34,726 nt of DNA from a virus, in the IMG/VR virus record IMGVR_UViG_3300046808_000420, positions 1-34,726 of that record; one strand, written 5' to 3'. Below, in pieces: positions 28,395 through 33,777 of this stretch. A program made the translations under genes and the position numbers. The stretch's first letter is position 1. Every line of letters starts with the position of its first letter. Under the pieces are notes generated by a model. It saw only the letters and a program-made list of their open reading frames with translations, was not told where the DNA came from and made no database searches.

Positions 28395-28795
28395 TATCGT
28401 GTTGGCTGTAGTGCAAAGGTTAACTGTTGTGCCGGAACGTCAATTCCAACTATTTCATATACGATTGTAACGTCAAACTGATTATTATCGTAGTCAGGAA
28501 CTACTATAACTTCGTCTAATTTAACTCTTGGTTCGTAGGTATTGATTGTATCTTCAATTTCCTGCTGAATATACGCTGCAGTCATCTCATCCATGTTCTC
28601 AAATAGTGCAGCACTCACTCTGGAACCTAGACCTTCATTAAAAAACCGCTCTCCGGGAAGAGTAAGCACAAGATTTCTGACAGAACGTGCAATTGCACTC
28701 TCATTTTTGAGTCCAATCAAGTCGTGATTGACCGGATTGGACAAAAATGACATGCTTAAATCTTTAAATCGCTTACTAACCCTTTGAACCGGCAT
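28394..28795 (-). CDS. 25: Baseplate wedge protein gp25
   Basis: Small wedge protein of the GPW/gp25 family (133 residues, T4: 132) that nucleates sheath assembly at the baseplate. The core RSVRNLVLTLPGERFFNEGL, followed by GSRVSAALFENMDEMT, carries the conserved PGER and G-S-x-V-x-x-x-L-F pattern. It is the first gene of the late structural run and is translationally coupled to gp6. A GATAAATA motif 22 nt before the ATG is a plausible late promoter for the whole run. No strong ribosome site is visible. Confidence 0.95.
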   Translation of the reverse strand: MPVQRVSKRFKDLSMSFLSNPVNHDLIGLKNESAIARSVRNLVLTLPGERFFNEGLGSRVSAALFENMDEMTAAYIQQEIEDTINTYEPRVKLDEVIVVPDYDNNQFDVTIVYEIVGIDVPAQQLTFALQPTR

Positions 28796-28816
28796 GTACA
28801 GATAAGAAATCTGTCT

Positions 28817-28824
28817 TATTTATC
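28817..28824 (-). promoter_or_regulatory. Probable late promoter before gp25 (GATAAATA)
   Basis: The minus strand reads AGATAAATAAGAC, matching the late consensus TATAAATA at 7 of 8 positions. It ends 22 nt before the gp25 ATG, in the short gap after the 92-residue gene, and probably drives the gp25-gp16 late run. Confidence 0.55.
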
Positions 28825-28831
28825 TCTCTTC

Positions 28832-29110
28832 TCAGGACCAATTTTGGGATCCATAGATCGCTTCGGTGCCATAATCCCAATCATCATAGTCTTCATCGTT
28901 ACGAATGCGCTCATGAAGGTCATTTTGAGCCGCAAAATCGTGTTTTTTGGGTGTTTGGTCGTCTTCGTTGATTTCGCGAAGCATTCTTGCCTTGTGAAAA
29001 CCAGATCCATGAGCAAAATGATTGCCTTCAAGAGTAGTTGTATCTGCTTCTAGACTCTGAATTTCATTTTCAGACCACATTCGATGCATTTTTTTGGAAT
29101 TTTCTGACAT
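28832..29110 (-). CDS. Hypothetical acidic protein, 92 aa
   Basis: A charged, Asp/Glu/His-rich protein beginning MSENSKKMHRMWSENEIQSL and ending in a D/W/Y-rich tail (NDEDYDDWDYGTEA). No domain, membrane segment or signal peptide is visible. The frame could begin at an ATG at 29122, but the ATG at 29110 has a GGTGAA ribosome site at good spacing and lies 20 nt from an ATTAAATA late motif, so it is preferred. It sits alone between a terminator and the gp25 promoter. A virion-associated role is possible from the late-type promoter, but unproven. Confidence 0.65.
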   Translation of the reverse strand: MSENSKKMHRMWSENEIQSLEADTTTLEGNHFAHGSGFHKARMLREINEDDQTPKKHDFAAQNDLHERIRNDEDYDDWDYGTEAIYGSQNWS

Positions 29111-29129
29111 ATTTTTCACCATTTATAGG

Positions 29130-29137
29130 TATTTAAT
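29130..29137 (-). promoter_or_regulatory. Possible late promoter (ATTAAATA)
   Basis: Directly follows the T-run of the terminator and ends 20 nt before the start of the 92-residue gene. A second partial match, CTATAAAT, lies at 29121-29128. The motif sits in AT-rich sequence, so confidence is limited. Confidence 0.35.
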
Positions 29138-29159
29138 AAAAAACCGGGTTTCCCCGGTT
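29138..29159 (-). terminator. Intrinsic terminator
   Basis: On the minus strand a perfect 7-bp stem AACCGGG/CCCGGTT with a GAAA tetraloop runs directly into a T-rich tail. It lies 10 nt after the stop of the 46-residue gene, so it ends the glycosyltransferase/basic-protein transcript. Confidence 0.88.
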
Positions 29160-29168
29160 CATTTTCAC

Positions 29169-29309
29169 TCAACCTTGTCCACGATAGCGCTTTTTCCTAC
29201 CATTTCGGGAGGTTGCACTCAGTTTTGTGTGAGGACCACGCCCTTGGCGAGACTTTTTTGGTCGGGATTCAATCTTGTGATCACCAGTAAACGAGGGACG
29301 TTTTGCCAT
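29169..29309 (-). CDS. Small, very basic protein (46 aa)
   Basis: An open frame of 46 residues beginning MAKRPSFTGDHKIESRPKKS and ending KKRYRGQG. About one third of residues are Lys, Arg or His, with few acidic residues, so binding to DNA or RNA is plausible. I recall very similar short proteins in other T4-like cyanophages, where they are unannotated. The ATG has an AGGAG ribosome site 9 nt upstream. It follows the glycosyltransferase gene by about 35 nt and is followed at once by a strong terminator, so it is the last gene of that transcript. Confidence 0.8.
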   Translation of the reverse strand: MAKRPSFTGDHKIESRPKKSRQGRGPHTKLSATSRNGRKKRYRGQG

Positions 29310-29343
29310 AATGTAGAACTCCTATAGAAACGAGAAAAAATAA

Positions 29344-30120
29344 TCAGATAATGCGAGTTTTTTCATGACCCACTCTAATACGAGGATCGCACCAGATCTC
29401 AAAGCCTTCATCCTTGGCATCAAGACAGAAGGACACATCTTCTCCACACATATCTTGAACTGCTCCAGACTCGAAGACTTGCATCTTGGGAGCAAACCAG
29501 GGGTATTCGAGATTCTCAAAGACACCCTTCTTGATGAGAACCCATCCAAATCCTGTGTAATCAACCGTGAAGGGCTTCTTGCGGTTTGCCATGGTCTCTG
29601 TGGTCTCATGATTCATGACTCCACCGTTGTTGCGGAAGTCTTCTTCTTCCAACCAGTGTGCTACTGAGGTTGTGTGACCATCCTCTGTGGCATACCATCC
29701 TGCGACAATCTCACGTTCCGTGCCATCTGCAGAAAGTGCCAGATCGCACAATTGCCAGAATTTTTCTGTGTTGAAAACAATATCACTATCAATCCAGAGT
29801 TGATAATCATATGGAAGTTTTCCATCCCACGGAATTTGCTTAGGACCACGAAGGACGTTTGCGCCCAGACACTTGCAACGTGCAAAGTTTACCATGGACG
29901 AGTAATCCTGAGAGATCTGAATGCTCAGACCGCTCTGTACCATATCAAAGCAGAGTTGTACAAATGCTTTCAAAAATGTGAATGAACAACCGCGTCCTGG
30001 CAGGCAAAACACGATAGTTTTTCCACGCATACGCTCTTTAATGTCTGCGTAGTCCCAGGAAGTCTCTGGCTTCGCAGACGGGGCAGGTGGTTTCGCCTTA
30101 ACTCTAAATCCTTTTGCCAT
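29344..30120 (-). CDS. GT-A-type glycosyltransferase-like protein
   Basis: The 258 residues have a nucleotide-sugar transferase layout. An N-terminal strand (KTIVFCLPGRGCSFTFLKAF, residues 34-53) comes first. The metal-binding DxD motif DSD is at 111-113 in YQLWIDSDIVF, followed by an acceptor-side GFGWVLIKKGVFE (190-202). GEDVSF at 226-231 supplies the probable base, and the closing His is at 252 in RVGHEK. These are features of GT-A fold enzymes. The substrate cannot be read from the sequence; glycosylation of phage DNA, virion proteins or host envelope are all possible. The gene has a near-consensus sigma-70 promoter of its own and is followed by the 46-residue basic gene. Similar proteins occur in other cyanophages. 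Confidence 0.78.
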   Translation of the reverse strand: MAKGFRVKAKPPAPSAKPETSWDYADIKERMRGKTIVFCLPGRGCSFTFLKAFVQLCFDMVQSGLSIQISQDYSSMVNFARCKCLGANVLRGPKQIPWDGKLPYDYQLWIDSDIVFNTEKFWQLCDLALSADGTEREIVAGWYATEDGHTTSVAHWLEEEDFRNNGGVMNHETTETMANRKKPFTVDYTGFGWVLIKKGVFENLEYPWFAPKMQVFESGAVQDMCGEDVSFCLDAKDEGFEIWCDPRIRVGHEKTRII

Positions 30121-30144
30121 AACTGTTAGTACACTTCAAGTTCA

Positions 30145-30173
30145 ATTGTATCGCTCTATTTAGCGTTTGTCAA
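30145..30173 (-). promoter_or_regulatory. Near-consensus sigma-70 promoter
   Basis: The minus strand has TTGACA (30168-30173), a 17-nt spacer and TACAAT (30145-30150), 24 nt before the glycosyltransferase ATG. The -35 hexamer is perfect and the -10 matches 5 of 6. The spacer also contains CTAAATA (30157-30163), a late-promoter-like motif, so the site may be used both early and late. Confidence 0.8.
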
Positions 30174-30448
30174 GTTCACTCTGAGGGGGGTCTGCGGGAC
30201 TTTTTTACCTGCGGATTTTTTTATCTGCGGGGGTTTCGGAGTCCCTTTTATACCCTGGGAATTTTTAAAGAGAGTGATATCTCTCTCTCGATTTGTCACC
30301 TCTGGAGGTCATAGGGACCCTTGAATTTAGCTATAGGGACGCTATGCCCGCATATACGCGGCACATAAGCATCGGTATACTGCGGTTCACGAATGTCCCG
30401 AACGAATAGCATAAGGGGAGCAACTGTGCCCCCCGTTATACTCAAGAA
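30174..30448. other. Structured non-coding gap
   Basis: No credible gene lies between the glycosyltransferase promoter and the small-gene block. The gap holds three direct copies of CTGCGG (30192, 30209 and 30225), the first two each followed by a T-rich run, at a 16-17 nt period. It also holds a TATAAAAG motif on the minus strand (30245-30252) and an inverted repeat GAGAG/CTCTC (30270-30285). Two ATAGGGAC copies start 22 nt apart (30311 and 30333). A GC-rich 8-bp hairpin lies at 30415-30434. No tRNA fold was found. It may be a transcriptional boundary or encode a small RNA. Confidence 0.5.
30415..30434 (-). terminator. GC-rich hairpin after the small-gene unit
   Basis: On the minus strand GGGGGGCA/TGCTCCCC forms an 8-bp stem (one G-T pair) with a CAGT loop, 14 nt after the stop of the 57-residue gene. 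The following bases (TTATGC) are not a proper T-run, so it may be a weak terminator or an RNA 3'-end protector. Confidence 0.45.
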
Positions 30449-30622
30449 TCAGAACCCTGCCCACTCCAATAGATCTTGAGCATTCACTCTGTCACCATAA
30501 GAGCAGGCAGCAAATGTAGCAAGAAACTCATCATACCAGTCAAACCTTTGAGCAAATCTGTATGCTTGCTTCCAGGTAATGTAACCTTCAGAATCAGCAG
30601 AGTTGAGAAGAGAATGCTTCAT
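30449..30622 (-). CDS. Small hypothetical protein (57 aa)
   Basis: Begins MKHSLLNSADSEGYITWKQA and ends NAQDLLEWAGF; helical and aromatic-rich, with no known domain. It is the last of four short genes in one unit. It lies 3 nt after the stop of the 47-residue gene and is followed by a GC-rich hairpin. Consistent frame use and tight packing support it as a real gene despite its size. Confidence 0.62.
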   Translation of the reverse strand: MKHSLLNSADSEGYITWKQAYRFAQRFDWYDEFLATFAACSYGDRVNAQDLLEWAGF

Positions 30623-30625
30623 GAA

Positions 30626-30769
30626 TCAGAATCCAGGACCATTCAGTTGAGGAACACTTTCAGAAACTGTATTATCATCGTTCCCAACAGTAAGTGCGTC
30701 CAGAATCTCCAGAATTTGCTCACCATTTTGACCTTTGGAAAGAAGGGAAATCAGAACTTCGCGAGTCAT
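30626..30769 (-). CDS. Small hypothetical protein (47 aa)
   Basis: Begins MTREVLISLLSKGQNGEQIL; the SLLSKGxxGxxILxILDAL pattern is one I recall in unannotated small cyanophage proteins. It is helical at the N-terminus with a polar C-terminus. It is the third gene in the unit driven from cassette A, with its stop 3 nt before the next start. Confidence 0.65.
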   Translation of the reverse strand: MTREVLISLLSKGQNGEQILEILDALTVGNDDNTVSESVPQLNGPGF

Positions 30770-30827
30770 GTTAAATCTCAGAATGAATAGAGTGAGTGTA
30801 ACTTTAGGGCAAACACATTCCCATCAA

Positions 30828-31007
30828 TCAATTAATGCAGGAAGGCGGAATGTATGAAGAATCCACCTGAAGAATACCATCAACCACAAACTCTTGCACC
30901 AGATAGGGTATAGGCAACCCGTACTGAATGCTCATCGCTTCCAATTCACGTAGCACCTCTTGAGGATCAGTAAAAGGGCGAAAGTGTGTGGGGGTAAAGT
31001 CTTTCAT
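30828..31007 (-). CDS. Small hypothetical protein (59 aa)
   Basis: Begins MKDFTPTHFRPFTDPQEVLR and has a helix ELEAMSIQYGLPIPYLVQEF. No domain recognised. It is the second gene of the cassette-A unit, 21 nt after the previous stop. A weak CTTAAG-rich region precedes the ATG, and no strong ribosome site is seen. Confidence 0.58.
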   Translation of the reverse strand: MKDFTPTHFRPFTDPQEVLRELEAMSIQYGLPIPYLVQEFVVDGILQVDSSYIPPSCIN

Positions 31008-31028
31008 GATCTTAAGAGTTAGGGTGAA

Positions 31029-31205
31029 TCAGCGGTTGAAAGTGTTGAACAGAATGTCAGCAATCTCATCCATGGTGAGTGACACATCCGAAGAAATCTT
31101 CTTTGATTGTGCCGACAGGATTGCACCTTTGCACTGTGCCTCAATCTCCTTCAGGGAGAACTTAGAGGGAGTGTTGAGAGCGTTACGACGGGTCATTCCG
31201 GTCAT
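31029..31205 (-). CDS. Small hypothetical protein (58 aa)
   Basis: Begins MTGMTRRNALNTPSKFSLKE; basic N-terminus, acidic C-terminus (TMDEIADILFNTFNR). It is the first gene of a four-gene unit, and its start lies 45 nt from the -10 box of cassette A. A second ATG three codons in is equally possible, and neither has a clear ribosome site. Function unknown. Confidence 0.6.
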   Translation of the reverse strand: MTGMTRRNALNTPSKFSLKEIEAQCKGAILSAQSKKISSDVSLTMDEIADILFNTFNR

Positions 31206-31249
31206 GATTTGAATAGCGGTGGGGGTGGTTGTTTCCCCCTGACTCTTTC

Positions 31250-31287
31250 AGTATAGGGTCAGGGGAGTCGTTGGAAGGTTTTTCAGC
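31250..31287 (-). promoter_or_regulatory. Promoter/stem-loop cassette A
   Basis: Box GCTGAAAA (31280-31287), 24-nt spacer, -10 TATACT (31250-31255). Here an 8-bp inverted repeat CCCCTGAC/GTCAGGGG encloses the -10 box in its loop. It begins 10 nt after the stop of the 65-residue gene and heads the four-gene unit ending at 30449. Confidence 0.72.
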
Positions 31288-31296
31288 AGATCTGCT

Positions 31297-31494
31297 TCAC
31301 GCAGGAATGATGTTGTATTCGATGGACTTAATGCACCAACCTGTATTGTTGGTGATGCAATCTACCAATTCATCTTCACTCTCCGGAGTCCACAGACAGG
31401 AAGTTACACTCTCTACAATCTCTTGCTTTTCATCATCTGTGAGATCTTCATAATCAAAATCAAAGTCGATTGATGTCACTTCGTAATAGTTCAT
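31297..31494 (-). CDS. Small acidic protein (65 aa)
   Basis: Begins MNYYEVTSIDFDFDYEDLTD and contains SEDELVDCITNNTGWCIKSI. Very acidic, with two Cys in the C-terminal half. I recall similar short proteins in cyanophage accessory regions, without an assigned function. Strong acidity could fit a DNA-mimic or inhibitor role, which is a guess. It is the third gene of the cassette-B unit, starting 3 nt after the previous stop. Confidence 0.7.
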   Translation of the reverse strand: MNYYEVTSIDFDFDYEDLTDDEKQEIVESVTSCLWTPESEDELVDCITNNTGWCIKSIEYNIIPA

Positions 31495-31497
31495 GAT

Positions 31498-31662
31498 TCA
31501 GTCAACGACAGAGTACCAAGCAACGGATCCAGGAATACCACTCAACCAGAGAGAATCATTCCGGGAATCGCAATAGTCTTGTGCTTCATCTTCGGTAGAA
31601 AAAGGTCCGATGTATTCGGGGGATTCCAGATACTCGGACCAGAAGCAAACGGTATAGGTCAT
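31498..31662 (-). CDS. Small hypothetical protein (54 aa)
   Basis: Begins MTYTVCFWSEYLESPEYIGP and contains FSTEDEAQDYCDSRN, a short beta-alpha pattern seen in many tiny phage proteins. The open frame extends upstream to 31734, but that would overlap the preceding gene. The ATG at 31662 has GAGG at good spacing and lies 2 nt after the upstream stop. Function unknown. Confidence 0.65.
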   Translation of the reverse strand: MTYTVCFWSEYLESPEYIGPFSTEDEAQDYCDSRNDSLWLSGIPGSVAWYSVVD

Positions 31663-31664
31663 GA

Positions 31665-31988
31665 TCAGAACCTCATGCCAGAAAAGAAAGGAACAGTGGT
31701 CAAACCTTGAACGGAGTTTAACTGAACGAACCACTTACCTGCCTTTTGAAAGACACGATCGCCAGTCTCACCGTTGCCAGAAAGAATAGCGTTCAGGCGG
31801 GATTTGGTCGTTGCAGACTGATATCCACCGTCAAAGAGTTCGATCCAGGTTTCACCAATCCGGGCAATCTGATTGCCATGGAGAAAGACATCAGAAACGT
31901 GAGAACAGCAGATGACTTCAGTGTTGTCACACTTCCAATCGCGACCTGCTTTGATCGCGGCATTCATTTGGGATTCGATCTTACGCAT
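31665..31988 (-). CDS. Conserved phage hypothetical protein (107 aa)
   Basis: Begins MRKIESQMNAAIKAGRDWKC. The central part has VFLHGNQIARIGETWIELFD followed by GGYQSATTKSRLNAIL, and the C-terminus has VFQKAGKWFVQL. This pattern (a name-less family of about 100 residues starting MRxIExQM) is common in cyanophages and other phages or plasmids, with no known role. It is the first gene of the cassette-B unit, with an unusually long leader of 58 nt from the -10 box and no clear ribosome site. Confidence 0.78.
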   Translation of the reverse strand: MRKIESQMNAAIKAGRDWKCDNTEVICCSHVSDVFLHGNQIARIGETWIELFDGGYQSATTKSRLNAILSGNGETGDRVFQKAGKWFVQLNSVQGLTTVPFFSGMRF

Positions 31989-32045
31989 GGTTCGGGAAGC
32001 GAAGGGTTGAAGGTGGGAGGGAGGTCTCTCCCCCCTGGTATCTTC

Positions 32046-32083
32046 ATCATACCCTGCCGGAGGTCTCTGGCGGGTTTTTCAGC
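32046..32083 (-). promoter_or_regulatory. Promoter/stem-loop cassette B
   Basis: Box GCTGAAAA (32076-32083), 24-nt spacer containing a GCC/GGC-based dyad, -10 TATGAT (32046-32051). The leader GATGAAGATACCAGGGGGGA is nearly identical to cassette F. On the plus strand the dyad followed by GGGTTTTTC looks terminator-like. It drives the three-gene unit 31988-31297. Confidence 0.78.
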
Positions 32084-32097
32084 ACTTGTGCAGCAGA

Positions 32098-32481
32098 TCA
32101 GAATGCGATCTCCCATCCATGGCGGGCGCTGCACTTGGCATAAGGTGGCGTCACACCGATGATAAGTGCTTCCTTGGCAAGTTTCACAACTTTATCAACA
32201 GGAATTGTGGACTCGCTGCAGTATTCTTCCCAACCATTAGGAGTTACAACTGCGAAACCTTTTGCGGTGTCACTGTAACGCATAATGTCATCTTCAGTGA
32301 AAGTAACTGCGGTTCCATCATAATTCACTCCATGAGCAATCTTACCATCTTTGATGATAATCATGTCAGGATGATGACCATGAGTTGTGTAATACGTTCC
32401 ATCAGGAACTTTTACGGTTTGAGCACAGGCAGTGAGCATCAAACTCATGAGTGCTAGAGTAGCGGTGAAGAGTTTGGTCAT
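32098..32481 (-). CDS. Small predicted lipoprotein
   Basis: The 127 residues begin with a classic bacterial lipoprotein signal: MTK, a hydrophobic stretch (LFTATLALMSLM) and the lipobox L-T-A-C with Cys at residue 19. It should be lipidated and tethered to a host membrane. The mature part (VPDGTYYTTHGHHPDMIIIK and onward) is a small beta-rich domain I do not recognise, with three further Cys. The start at 32481 has AAAGGAG 7 nt upstream. A longer frame from 32523 would destroy the signal peptide and run over the promoter, so it is rejected. It is the only gene of the cassette-C unit. Superinfection exclusion is one possible role (inference). Confidence 0.75.
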   Translation of the reverse strand: MTKLFTATLALMSLMLTACAQTVKVPDGTYYTTHGHHPDMIIIKDGKIAHGVNYDGTAVTFTEDDIMRYSDTAKGFAVVTPNGWEEYCSESTIPVDKVVKLAKEALIIGVTPPYAKCSARHGWEIAF

Positions 32482-32509
32482 GGGTTGGCTCCTTTGCCTC
32501 TCTGATATC

Positions 32510-32547
32510 AGTGTATCCCCCACCAGAGCAATGGCAGGGGTTTCAGC
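32510..32547 (-). promoter_or_regulatory. Promoter/stem-loop cassette C
   Basis: Box GCTGAAAC (32540-32547), 24-nt spacer, -10 TACACT (32510-32515). The spacer folds as CCCC, a 2-nt internal loop, then CCA, paired to TGG and GGGG. The box begins 9 nt after the stop of the 50-residue gene. It drives the lipoprotein gene, which starts 29 nt from the -10 box. Confidence 0.7.
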
Positions 32548-32556
32548 GTATCTGCA

Positions 32557-32709
32557 TCAAACTGCACGAAGGTGCTTCCGGGTGTCAAATCCCTTAGCGT
32601 GCTCTTCCTTGCGCAGTTTAGCAGCAAGTTCAGCAAGTGAAATAGGTTGTGAGTTCTCAACCATCACCAGCAGATGAGACTTCAGATCACAAGCAAGTTG
32701 GTAGGACAT
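32557..32709 (-). CDS. Small hypothetical protein (50 aa)
   Basis: Begins MSYQLACDLKSHLLVMVENS and ends in a basic helix (LRKEEHAKGFDTRKHLRAV). No domain recognised. It is the last gene of the cassette-D unit; its ATG nearly touches the preceding stop (TGAAATG). Start and frame are supported by packing only. Confidence 0.6.
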   Translation of the reverse strand: MSYQLACDLKSHLLVMVENSQPISLAELAAKLRKEEHAKGFDTRKHLRAV

Positions 32710-32710
32710 T

Positions 32711-32830
32711 TCAGTTAGCAAGAACGTGACAGGAATTCAGTGAACCATACACATTGAAGGCATAATAGTATCCTTCAACTTTAGTGAAAAAGCAGCAAAC
32801 GGGATAACCGTTATGATAAAGAGTGAACAT
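32711..32830 (-). CDS. Very small hypothetical protein (39 aa)
   Basis: Begins MFTLYHNGYPVCCFFTKVEG and contains a YYY run. It looks like a short beta-hairpin protein. It lies between two tightly packed genes: the previous stop is 3 nt upstream and the next start 1 nt downstream. That makes it probably real, though it is too short to classify. Confidence 0.55.
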   Translation of the reverse strand: MFTLYHNGYPVCCFFTKVEGYYYAFNVYGSLNSCHVLAN

Positions 32831-32833
32831 GAT

Positions 32834-33013
32834 TTACATTCCGTTGAGAAAGTCAGCAAGTGCCTCATCATACTCTTCTTGAGAGTTGTAGACACGACCA
32901 TGAATGTTGAGAGGGAAAGTCTTTTTGAGACCAGCAACTGCCACCGTCTGACAGTCTGCCTCATCGTATCCCATCTCCATCAGGGTCTGCACGTAAGGGT
33001 TGCGGTGGGTCAT
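32834..33013 (-). CDS. Small hypothetical protein (59 aa), UBA-like pattern
   Basis: Begins MTHRNPYVQTLMEMGYDEAD and continues CQTVAVAGLKKTFPL; the C-terminus is acidic and helical (NSQEEYDEALADFLNGM). LMEMGYDEADCQTVAVAG loosely resembles a UBA-type three-helix pattern, but this is weak. The ATG at 33013 follows AAGGAAAGAGACCTC and lies 25 nt from the -10 box of cassette D. The longer frame to 33145 crosses the promoter and a terminator and is rejected. Confidence 0.68.
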   Translation of the reverse strand: MTHRNPYVQTLMEMGYDEADCQTVAVAGLKKTFPLNIHGRVYNSQEEYDEALADFLNGM

Positions 33014-33037
33014 GAGGTCTCTTTCCTTGGTATCTTC

Positions 33038-33076
33038 ATAATACCCCCCTGGCACCCCCATGGCAAGGTTTTCAGC
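33038..33076 (-). promoter_or_regulatory. Promoter/stem-loop cassette D
   Basis: Box GCTGAAAA (33069-33076), 25-nt G-rich spacer with a weak dyad, -10 TATTAT (33038-33043), then GAAGATACC. Upstream of the box it shares about 30 nt with cassette F, with one difference. Unlike the other copies, a terminator rather than a gene stop precedes it. Confidence 0.74.
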
Positions 33077-33102
33077 GGTTCTGCAGCATATCTTCACAAT
33101 AT

Positions 33103-33131
33103 AAAAAAACCTGGGGCACCACCCCCAGGTT
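33103..33131 (-). terminator. Strong intrinsic terminator
   Basis: On the minus strand a perfect 9-bp stem AACCTGGGG/CCCCAGGTT with a 6-nt loop is followed by a T-run. It lies about 95 nt after the CyAbrB-ArdA gene and just before cassette D, so it separates those two units. Confidence 0.9.
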
Positions 33132-33224
33132 CGATAACCCAACACTCACCTAATCGATACAATTATCTCCACTCTACTTGGGTGACTTTTCTTATAGCAG
33201 CGGCAAACCCTTTCCGCTCTTCAA

Positions 33225-33695
33225 TTAAAAGTTACGATCGAACACGTAACCATCTTGGAAGTCGAAATCGTAGCGAAGATTTGCATCCCAGGTTGCTTGC
33301 CAATCGACAACAACGTAGGAAGGAATATCACCATGAATTTCGGTGGTGAACTCTTCAGCAAAGTCTGCCTCAGAATCATATGCACCACGATAGGCATCTT
33401 CAAACGAATCCAGATAGTCTTCTCCGTGAAGTTCGATGAATGCATCAACAGCATTCACGTGATACTCATCAGTCAGACGATCATAGAGAGACTGATTCTC
33501 TTCGCTCACAACGGGTTCATCATCGGGCAGATTCAGACCCTTTGCTTCAAGCAAAGCAGTGTAGAAGTCAGTATATTGACCTTTGCCATTCTCTTTCACG
33601 TAACCACATGCTACCACAACTTGAGTGGCAGTCTTACCCTCTGCCCGAAGGGCATCAACGCGGGCGATGAGATCGGGTCCAGTGAGACGGGTCAT
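33225..33695 (-). CDS. CyAbrB-ArdA fusion, probable anti-restriction protein
   Basis: The 156 residues appear to join two domains. Residues 4-55 (LTGPDLIARVDAL, then VVVACGYV and FYTALLEAKGLNL) match the cyanobacterial AbrB-like (CyAbrB) DNA-binding domain, whose family pattern is LTGxxLxxxVxxL...CGY...F..ALLEAKG. After an acidic linker, residues 78-156 (FIELHGEDYLDSFEDAYRG, then YDSEADFAEEF, IPSYVVVDWQATW and VFDRNF) match the C-terminal part of ArdA, a DNA mimic that blocks type I restriction enzymes. ArdA is usually about 165-170 residues, so its N-terminal domain is replaced here. The start has GAGGA 8 nt upstream, 25 nt from the -10 box of cassette E. A strong terminator follows. Confidence 0.72.
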   Translation of the reverse strand: MTRLTGPDLIARVDALRAEGKTATQVVVACGYVKENGKGQYTDFYTALLEAKGLNLPDDEPVVSEENQSLYDRLTDEYHVNAVDAFIELHGEDYLDSFEDAYRGAYDSEADFAEEFTTEIHGDIPSYVVVDWQATWDANLRYDFDFQDGYVFDRNF

Positions 33696-33719
33696 GAGTG
33701 GGTCCTCTTGAGTAATTTC

Positions 33720-33758
33720 ATCATATCCCCCAGGAAGGGGGTTGGAAGGGTTTTCAGC
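33720..33758 (-). promoter_or_regulatory. Promoter/stem-loop cassette E
   Basis: Box GCTGAAAA (33751-33758), 25-nt spacer with a perfect CCCCC/GGGGG stem and 5-nt loop, -10 TATGAT (33720-33725). The leader GATGAAATTACTCAAGAGG is shared with cassette G. The start codon of the CyAbrB-ArdA gene lies 25 nt from the -10 box. Confidence 0.8.
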
Positions 33759-33777
33759 GAATGTGATGCAGATGTGT

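Noticed and set aside
30331-30342. CTATAGGGAC resembling the core of a T7 promoter
   Set aside because: Only the -5 to +5 part matches, the upstream recognition part is absent, and no T7-type polymerase gene is in view. The resemblance is probably chance.
30174-30448. tRNA gene in the gap
   Set aside because: GTTC-containing segments were checked, but no acceptor stem or cloverleaf could be formed.
33014-33145. N-terminal extension of the 59-residue gene upstream of 33013
   Set aside because: It would place coding sequence over a strong terminator and cassette D; the ATG at 33013 has a ribosome site at the standard distance.
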